Source: Colius striatus (lineage: Eukaryota > Chordata > Aves > Coliiformes > Coliidae). From it: 64,000 bases of DNA. A program made the position numbers and the translations under genes. Below the pieces are notes generated by a model. The model was not told where the DNA came from, did no database searches, and saw only the letters and a program-made list of their open reading frames with translations. Where the stretch lies: NCBI RefSeq assembly GCF_028858725.1, contig NC_084775.1:15087597-15151596 (forward strand), given 5' to 3'. Shown piece by piece: positions 47,300 through 64,000 of the stretch; within the stretch, counting starts at the first letter, position 1; the number at the start of each line of letters is the position of its first letter.

Positions 47300-47665
47300 T
47301 CTGGGGTCCTGGGGCTGTCCAGCCTGGGAAAGAGAAGTCTGAGGGAGGATCCCATTAACACTTGCAAGCACCAGAAGAGTGGGTGTCAGGAGGATGGGGG
47401 GACACTTTTTACTGCTGGCTCCAGTGCCAGGACAAGGGGTGATGGGCACAGGCTGCAACACAGCAAGTTCCAGTGGAACACAGGGAGAAAGTGCTTTGGT
47501 GCTGAGGTGAGGGAGCCCTGGCCCAGGCTGCCCAGGGAGGGTGTGGAGGCTCCTGCTCAGGAGGTTCCCAACCCAACCTGGACACGTTCCTGTGCCCCCT
47601 GAGCCAGGGGAAGCTGCTGGAGCAGCTCTGCAGGGCCCTTCCAGCCCCCACCATGCTGGGATTCT
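47300..47665 (+). mobile_element. CR1 LINE 3' fragment, plus orientation
   Basis: Begins ggggctgtccagcctgggaa, continues through gccaggacaaggggtgatgg and cccaggctgcccagggaggg, and ends near catgctgggattctcttcca. Subfamily as at 11210. Confidence 0.88.
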
Positions 47666-48169
47666 CTTCCAGAGCCACAGCCCACACAGACAGGCACAGG
47701 AAGGCCATGTACCCTCCAGGAGCTGGCTGCTGGCTGGTAGCTGCAGTGCAGCTGCTGATGCTCTCCCCAGCTACAGCAGCCCCAGCGCTGCATCTGCAAA
47801 GCCCTTGTGTTTGAAACCTCCTCTTCCCAACGCTTGGTTCTGGGGAGGGGGGGAAGTTGCTGAGCCAGCAGCTGGCTGGGATCCAGCTGGGCTTCCCAGG
47901 GGGACAGCACTATCTTCCTCCAGCCCTCCTCCTCCTCCTAGCTGGGTTTGGAGCAGCCCTGTGTGAGCCTGCAGTCTCTCTGGTCCATGTCTCAGCTCAC
48001 TAAGTCTTATTGAAAACCATAACTGGATTTTGCAGCCTGGGCACAAAATACCCAGAACATAATATGTATTAAAACTCATTAGCTTAAGCCCATTTACAGT
48101 GTCTTCTGAATGAAGTGAAATCACCTTTTTCACAGGGCTTAAGTGTCAAAAGGGTGCCATGGGTAAGAT

Positions 48170-48475
48170 GTACCTGACAGGAGGCTGGGGGAGTCTGTTC
48201 TCTGTAGCAGTGTGTGATAGTACAAGAGGAAACAACCTCAGGTGGCCCCAGAGGAGGTTGAGGTTGGAGCTGAGGCAAAACTGTTTCCCTGAGAGGGGTG
48301 TCAGCCCCTGTGCCAGGCTGCCCAGGGAGCTGGGGGAGTGCCCAGCCCTGGAGGGATCCCAAAGCCATGGGGTGAGGTGCTGAGGGCCAGGGGTTGGTGC
48401 TGGGCTGGGCAGGGCTGGGACTGCAGCAGCTTCAAGGGCTTTGCCAACCCAAATGATTCTGTGATTCTATGACAG
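48170..48475 (+). mobile_element. CR1 LINE 3' end with intact tail, plus orientation
   Basis: Runs from acctgacaggaggctggggg to the tail aatgattctgtgattctatg at about 48452-48471, the characteristic CR1 3' terminus. Confidence 0.92.
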
Positions 48476-49599
48476 CCAAATGGGGAAGAGGGAGCACAGA
48501 CCCTGCAGCAGCCCAGGGAGCATCCCTTAGTGTCACTGAGACCTCCCCAGCATGACTCCCTGTGTGTAACCATTGACATGGGGCTGACACTGTCCATGTG
48601 CAAGTGAAGCTCCTGTTCTAGCTTCACAAGGGAAAATCAGGGAAATAAGGGAGAAATGGAGGTTTCTCAGCAGGGCAGGTGGGGCTGTGGCTCATGCTGG
48701 CAGCAGGGATGCTCAGGGAGGGATGCTGGGGGCTGGCAGGGCTGTGATGGGTGAGGGTTGTACTGGGTGATGGGTTTCTGTTGCTGAAATCCAAGAGGGA
48801 TTCTGTTTGAGAGCCTGCCCCATGTTTGACTCTTCAAAGGCAATCAGCCATGGGAGCAAAGAGAGCTCTCTGCTCCTTCCACAGCCCCTCTCTAGCCCTG
48901 CTAAGAGAAGCCCAGGTGGGATAATGCTGATGAGAGAGAGAGAGAGATGGATAACAGGGCTACTTGGCCTTGTTGCAGCTTTTAATTAAATTGATCCTCA
49001 TGCTGCAGTCCAGGGTTCATTCTGCAGCCAGCCTGGGGAGGCTGGGTCCACCTCTGCTGGTTTGGCTCATTGAAATCATCCCTCTGATTCCCTGGGCTGC
49101 TCTGCCTGCCTCAGTCCCTGCAATAGGCTGTTTCCTTCTCTGCCTTTGGCCTTGTGGTGTGTGCTCTTGAAATGATTCATGGCTTAAAACATTTTGCTTT
49201 ATGAGCAGCTTTCACACTTGCAAGGGGAATTCATCCTACAAGAGGCTGGAGAGGGCTTTGATGTAATTGCATGTGGAGGAACAGTCTGGGAAGCTAAAGA
49301 AAAAAAGAGACCAACCCTTTATGGCTCCACTTGGGCCATTGTAAAGCAAAACCCCCCAGGGAAGGAGTGGAACCCTGCCAGGCTCTGCCTGCTGCAGAGG
49401 TGAGATTGCCTGGAAGTCAGTGGCCCAGAGGCAACTGTGTGTTTGTGCTTGCAGGGGCTGGACCACCCTGCTGTGCCCTGGTTTGGATTTGCTTTGGGAG
49501 CCCCTCAGCTGCCCCATGGCAAACCCCTGCCCTGTGGCTGCAGGGTCTGAGTGGGGGTCACTGTCCCTGGGCTGGGGGTCTGGCGTGTTCCTGGGAATC
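48476..49599. other. Intergenic, no gene recognised
   Basis: Contains a short (GA)n run near 48930; nothing else recognised. Confidence 0.6.
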
Positions 49600-49660
49600 T
49601 GTGGCTCAGTGAGCTCAAAGGGCTTTTCCAACTGAAACAACTGTATGATTCTATGAAACT
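49600..49660 (+). mobile_element. CR1-type 3' terminus remnant
   Basis: gggcttttccaactgaaaca followed by tgtatgattctatgaaactg is the CR1 3' end; sequence upstream is too diverged to place. Confidence 0.6.
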
Positions 49661-50751
49661 GGGACACTGAAAGTGGAGATTTCTGTCAGAGCAAAGCAGC
49701 TCTAGACCACCTGATGCTTCTGCCCTGGAGCACCCAGCAACTGCCCTTTCCAGGGTGAGCTGAGTGCCCTGAGCTGTCCACTGCCTTTAGGTCGAAGCAG
49801 AGTCTGTTCAGCTGCTCCTTGCCTTATTTTTTTTTGCTGAGAAAAGCACTTGTGCATCCCCTCAGCTGGGAAGGATGCACAGGAAAGGTTTGTGTGTGCT
49901 TAAAAACAGCTGACTCGGCAGCTTTTGGACCTTGCAGTGGAGGCTGCCTGCTCTGCCCCTGCCTGGGGAAGCAGCCAGTCCCAGAGAGCTGCTTCCTCAG
50001 CAGCAAGGGGCTCCTCAGGCATGTGCTTCCTTGGGGAGCCTTGAAATCCCTTCTGCAAACCAAAGCACCAAGATATGCAAGGGGAAAACCTCTTGTTTGG
50101 GATGTCTTAGCCTGGTTGGTAAATGCAGGGGGGGACTTGCCCATCTGCTGACAGATTTCTGTGCAGGGTTTCCAAGCATGTTGGAAGGTCTGTAACTCTG
50201 GCTCCTTGCTGGGAACTGATGGAGGGCTTTAGGCTGAAATTAGGCACCTGACTTTCTCACTTATGGACAGGAAAAAAAGATGTTTAAATATTCTGGAGGA
50301 GATTTATTGATGGTCTCAGCACTCAGGGTGAGGGAAAGCTGCAGCCACAGCTCAGCTGGGCACAAAGCTCTGAGCTCAAGAGGCATCACAGATCCTTTCA
50401 GCTACAGGGACAAGTCTGTCCCAGACTAATTGATTAATGTCTGTAAAAGGCCTTGAGATGCACAGAAACGGGGCTGTGCTAATTGCACAGCCTCCTATTA
50501 GCACTGCCTCTGCTCTCCCAGCATGGAAACCTGCTGAGCTGAGTTATAAATAGACCCTGGGGTGATGGGCTGGATGCTGCCCTGGGTTATTCCAGTGCAC
50601 CCAGAATGACCAGGCAGTGTTACCCAGAGCTCAGGGGCTGCAGCACATCCCAAGGGGCTGTTTTATTCTTAAAAGCTGATTTAAGCAACATTAACCTTGT
50701 TCTTAAATATTACACTTGCTGTTGAGCTACCTGGGACTGCAAATTAGGAGC
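49661..50751. other. Intergenic, no gene recognised
   Basis: Unique-looking sequence, no conserved coding or RNA element seen. Confidence 0.6.
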
Positions 50752-51068
50752 ATCACAGAATCATCTGGATTGGAAAAGCCCTTAGAGATCAAGTCCCAGC
50801 CCTGCCCTCACCCTGCCCAGCCCAGCACCGACCTCTGGCCCTCAGCACCTCAGCTCCACGGCTTTGGGATCCCTCCAGGGCTGGGCACTCCCCCAGCTCC
50901 CTGGGCAGCCTGGCACAGGGGCTGACACCCCTCTCAGGGAAACAGTTCTGCCTCAGCTCCAGCCTCAACCTCCCCTGGGGCAACCTGAGGCCGTTTCTTC
51001 TTGTCCTGTCACTTTATTACTGGGGAGCAGAGACTGATCCCCAGCTCCCTGCAGCCTCCTGTCAGGGA
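50752..51068 (-). mobile_element. CR1 LINE 3' end, minus orientation
   Basis: Starts at the tail (catcacagaatcatctggat), then gctttgggatccctccaggg, aacagttctgcctcagctcc and ccagctccctgcagcctcct. Confidence 0.92.
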
Positions 51069-52660
51069 ACTCTGATCCTCTTGTTCCCAGCAGCACTGGT
51101 ACTTAAATTCATCTCATTTGCTGCTTCTGTTTTAAAGAGGGAGAAGGGATAAAGATCCATTTTCATGGGGCTGAAGATGATGGCAAGTTTACCTGGGAGC
51201 TCAGGCTGCCCAGCTTGTGCCCTGGCAGCAACGCCAAGGTCCCACAGCAGTGCACTCGTAGGGATGGAGGCTGGAAGGATGCCCAATGCTCCTGGGTGCC
51301 ATTGCCTGGGGGTGAAGCTGCAGGAGCTGCCCTGGGGCAGCAGCAGTCGCCTGTTGCCATCACCCTGCAGAGCTGAGGGTGGGGATGGAGGGACATAGGG
51401 CTTCCCCAGAAGGGTGTGTGGTCCCTGCACCAGAGCTGGGTGGCTTTTGGTTGACAGCAGGGTCAGGAAGCATGGCAGGCACTGGGTCCCGTGCACCATC
51501 ACATCTCCAGACCTCAGCTGAGGCGTTTTTGGGGGAAGAAGCTGTGCTGTGAACTCTCCCTGATGGGACCAAGGTTGGCAGCAGCACTGCAGCCCGCTGA
51601 GGGGCCTGGTTCTGGTCATTAGACTCCAGCCCATCCCTCTGTATTTTAAAGCCCTATTCTTTCCCTGTCCCTCTGATAAGAAATGCTAATGATGTGATGA
51701 AATTGGATCCTTGGGTCGCCTTCTCTCCTCCTAATGGAACTCTTGTGTTGGTTAATTTGCTGTTTTTAATGGGCTGATTGTTCTCCTGTGCTGGGGGAAC
51801 CACGTGAGCCCTGGAGCCTGGCTGGCCCTGGTCAGATGTGAGGTGCTGCTTGAAGGCAGCTGAACCTTGGTGCTCAGTAATTGCAGAGCAATTTGGAGGC
51901 AAGACCCAAATGTATAATATATTGGTGCTTCATTCATCCCAGTCAGGAGCAGAGATGCTCACACTGACAGAGCCTCCTGGCAGCCTGTGCCCACCTCCCC
52001 GTGCACCAGCTCTGCTCAGAGCAGGGAGAGAACCCTCGTGTGTTAATGAGGATTTCCCTGGCCCCAAAAGCAAGCTGCAGAGCCTCAAAGCTTGTGGGCA
52101 GAGCTCACCTGCTTTTTGCCAGCCTTGGTGCCACTGCAGAGGGAGCTGGGTTGGTGCTGAGCAATGCCAGGATGAGGACTTTGGCTCTTGGCAGGAGTGT
52201 GTGTGGTGATGGATGTAGGCAAGGAAACTGTTCCCCCCATCCTGACTGGACCTGCTGCTTTGCTTGTAATGGTGCAAAATGCCTGGGAAATGCCCTGGCT
52301 TGGCTCTGCCATGCCTTGGCTCTGGATGCTGAGGGGGTCCAGGGCAAGCAGAGAGGGATGCTCAGGCCTTGGGGGGTTGCAGGGCACCCCACTGTCAGCT
52401 ACATCAGGCAACAGGTGACTGGTCCTTCCACCCCAGCCACACCAGGGAGCTGGATCCCTCCCTACAGGCCAGGGAGGGCTGGTGGGGTGCATGGAGCAGT
52501 GTTGTGGGGTGCTGCCATCATCCCCCCTCCTGCATGGCCACCAGCAGGGTGGGATCTTCCCCAACAGCCCCCAATATCCCAAAGCTCTGCTTGGGCAGCG
52601 TTGGCCCTGGCTCTGTTTTCTGCTTGTGGAGCCCAGGCAGCCAGGGAGCCCTCAGCCCAG
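51069..52660. other. Intergenic, no gene recognised
   Basis: No repeat or coding family recognised. Confidence 0.6.
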
Positions 52661-52664
52661 CACA

Positions 52665-52805
52665 TTATCTCCTCCAGACAATTAGCAGAAGCATTAATGG
52701 AATATATGCAAATGTGCAGTAATTGACCTGTGACTCTGCAGTTCATGATGGAGAAGGATGAGCTCCAGATGGCTTAATGATAGTAATTTAAGCCCCTTCT
52801 TTATA
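52665..52805. promoter_or_regulatory. AT-rich block with octamer and homeodomain-like motifs
   Basis: Contains an exact ATGCAAAT octamer (52706-52713) beside acaattagcag, gcattaatgg, gtaattgacc, cttaatgatag and gtaatttaag. Candidate neural or POU/homeobox enhancer; sequence motifs only. Confidence 0.3.
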
Positions 52806-53155
52806 TGCTGTGCTTCCTTGCCATGGCCCTGCAGGACCAAGCCCAGGCAGGGAGGAGGGGTCAGTGGGGACCAGGGACATCCCTGGGGCTGTCTTGTTTG
52901 CACCCTGGCTCTGTCCCAAAGCACCCCATATCCAACCCCTCTATAAAGCCCCCAAGAAGGTGGCTTGAAGTGCAGAGCAGCAGCTCGTGCCAGCATGGGA
53001 GGTGAAGCCATGAGTTACCACAGAGCTGCCCAGGGAGCACAGGCCAAGCACCAACATGCCCATGGGCTCAGCACAGGCTGGGGGATGCTGGCCCACTGCA
53101 GTGGGAGAGGCAGCACCCACCCTGGCTGTACTGAGGTGCTACAGACCAGGGCTTG

Positions 53156-53210
53156 GGCTGGGTGATGTCTAGAGATCCCTTCCAGCTGCCACCAGTCTGT
53201 GATTCTAAGA
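53156..53210 (+). mobile_element. CR1-type 3' terminus remnant
   Basis: gggtgatgtctagagatccc, ttccagctgccaccagtctg and tgattctaagatgc resemble the CR1 3' end; old and short. Confidence 0.55.
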
Positions 53211-53765
53211 TGCAAAAGCCCAAACAGCCTCTTTGCTCAGCTGCAGCTCTGGGTCTGCTCAGGCTGTGTCCCTCGAGCCTGGCCGAGGAGGGGACGGTTT
53301 GGGGAGCCTGAGGGGCTCGTATCCCACTAGTGACCTACCCCACACAGCCCTGAGCTCCACACAGGCTCACCCAGCAGAGCCCAGGGGGTTTGACTCACCA
53401 CTCTGGCAACCCACGTGTGAATATTTGTGTATCATTCACGCCATATGTTCCACCAATGGTTCTTATTTAATCAACTGCAGCCAGATGGCAGGAGCACAGA
53501 GGCCACTCAGCTAATGGCACTGGCTGTTTATCTCCTTTCTGACAACAAGAGGAGGCTGTGACGGGCGGCACAGCCCAGGCACGGGGCCCTCGCTGTGCCC
53601 ACTGCCGTGCCAGCAGGGTTTGGTGGCAGGGTGATGCTGTCCCTGGCAGGGCTGGAGCCCATCCTGCACAGCTGAAGGCTTTGGAGGAGAGAAAACCTCA
53701 GGGACTGCCATCCTCCTGGTGGGCTGAGATGCTTTCCTGAGCATGCCTTTCTCTTTGCCTTACAG

Positions 53766-53877
53766 GTGGAGACTTCTTACCCTGGGAGTGAGCTGAATGG
53801 AGCTGCCTCAGACAAAGGCTCCCAGGCAGCGTTTCAGGCTCTGAGCCCGGCTGGGGACTTGCCATTGTTTGTGTGAA
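53766..53877 (+). other. Possible WSCD2 5'-UTR exon start at a strong acceptor
   Basis: gcctttctctttgccttacag ends at 53765 and is the best acceptor between 45.2 kb and the start codon. If joined to the donor at 45160, a short open frame from the ATG at 45119 would run into this segment and stop at 53875-53877. Speculative. Confidence 0.25.
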
Positions 53878-54049
53878 AGGGCTCTGGTGCCGTTTCCATC
53901 GGGGACATGCCGAGAGCCAGGGCCCTGGAGTGGAAAGGGAGAGCTGTGGCAGCTGATCAGCTTTCAAATCGCCTTCAAACCTTGTGTTTCCTAAACGTGA
54001 TCCCTGTGGCAGTGGGAGAATAAACCCCACCCCTGCCTGTGCCCAGCGG

Positions 54050-54622
54050 CCACAGCGAGCCCCAAAACCCACCCCCATCCCAAAACCCACAGTGAGCCCC
54101 CAAACCCACCCCAGTCCCCAAAACCACCTCAGCCCCAAAACCCACCCCAGTCCCCAAACCCACCCCAGTCCCCAAACCCACCTCAGCCCCAAAACTCACT
54201 CCGCCCCCAAACCCACCCCAGTCCCCAAACCCACCTCAGCCCCAAAACTCACCCCAACCCCAAACCCATCCCAGTTCCCAAACCCATCCCAGTTCCCCAA
54301 AACCCATCCCAGTCCCCCAAACCCACCCCAAACCCACCCCAGTCCCCCAAACCCACCCCAACCCCAAACCCACCCCAGCCCCCAAACCCACCCCAGTCCC
54401 CAAACCCACCTCAGCCCCAAAACTCACCCCAACCCCAAACCCACCCCAGTCCCCCAAACCCACCCCAGCCCCAAACCCACCCCAGTCCCAAAACTCACCC
54501 CAGCCCCCAAAACTCACCTCAGCCCCAAACCCACCCCAGTCCCCAAACCCACCTCAGCCCCAAAACTCACCCCAACCCCAAACCCACCCCAAACCCACCC
54601 CAGTCCCAAACCCACCCCAGCC
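54050..54622. repeat. C-rich minisatellite (G-rich on minus strand), about 570 bp
   Basis: Built from ccccaaacccaccccagtcc-type units of 18-20 bp with cctcagccccaaaactcacc variants. The minus strand has runs of GGGG and GGG spaced by 1-4 bases throughout. Ends 136 bp before the WSCD2 start codon. Confidence 0.95.
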
Positions 54623-54758
54623 CTGTGCTCGCGTGGGCCCGGGCCCCAGCTCCGTGTGGGCCACCCATCTGCCGCCCGCCGAGCCGCCTGCAGGCCGGGC
54701 CGGGCCGAGGCGGGTGCCGGGAGCGTCCCGGTGGGCGCGGGGAAGGGATGAAGCCGCA
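54623..54758 (+). promoter_or_regulatory. WSCD2: GC-rich 5' leader of WSCD2 first coding exon
   Basis: CpG-rich sequence with a possible acceptor cgagccgcctgcag ending at 54693, which would leave a 65 nt leader before the start codon. It may alternatively be a proximal promoter. Confidence 0.4.

Positions 54759-64000
<9,242 letters not shown>

Noticed and set aside
53984-54751. 255-codon Pro/Thr/Lys-rich forward frame and Gly/Val/Trp-rich reverse frames
   Set aside because: Products of the C-rich minisatellite before WSCD2; low complexity and no homology to a known protein.

Overview
The window looks like nuclear DNA from a bird. It carries many 3'-terminal CR1 (chicken repeat 1 LINE) fragments in both orientations, compact introns with GC-rich minisatellites, and two vertebrate genes whose coding exons have ordinary vertebrate splice sites. 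I see no bacterial, phage, CRISPR or retroviral gene, and no tRNA or rRNA gene. CR1 type and intron size point to a bird, but I cannot name the species.

Gene 1, RPH3A (rabphilin-3A), + strand, 2480-25286. Twenty coding exons join in frame to a 662-residue protein: Rab-binding helix and FYVE-like zinc finger (exons 3-6), a fast-evolving proline/serine linker (exons 6-11), then the C2A (exons 12-15) and C2B (exons 17-20) calcium/lipid-binding domains. The stop is at 25284-25286. A roughly 2.3 kb 3' UTR probably ends near the AATAAA at 27602, with a second AATAAA at 27834. The start lies in a moderately CpG-rich stretch (2250-2560).

Intergenic region, about 27.9-54.7 kb. No conserved protein gene is recognisable here. 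It holds CR1 fragments, a CR1 copy with an internal 62-63 bp tandem expansion (32630-33130), a 39 bp minisatellite (39103-39874), two GC/CpG-rich blocks (43.9-44.2 and 44.7-45.5 kb), several AT-rich stretches dense in homeodomain-like motifs, and a C-rich minisatellite (54050-54622). The CpG-rich block ending with a splice donor at 45160 is a candidate distal promoter and 5' exon for the next gene.

Gene 2, WSCD2 (sialate O-sulfotransferase type), + strand, 54759 to beyond the window end. Six coding exons are present: cytoplasmic tail and membrane anchor, WSC domain 1 (exons 2-3), WSC domain 2 (exons 4-5) and the start of the sulfotransferase domain (exon 6, ending 63693). The rest of the catalytic domain lies outside the window.

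The two genes have no evident joint function. RPH3A acts on synaptic and secretory vesicles in the cytosol; WSCD2 is predicted to be a Golgi type II membrane enzyme. The most unusual features are in how repeats meet splicing: a 17 bp tandem repeat that copies the exon-4 splice donor many times, a 15 nt microexon with a tandem acceptor, a GC-AG intron, and a 53 bp minisatellite intron open in all three forward frames. I found no evidence of a new multi-gene biological system.
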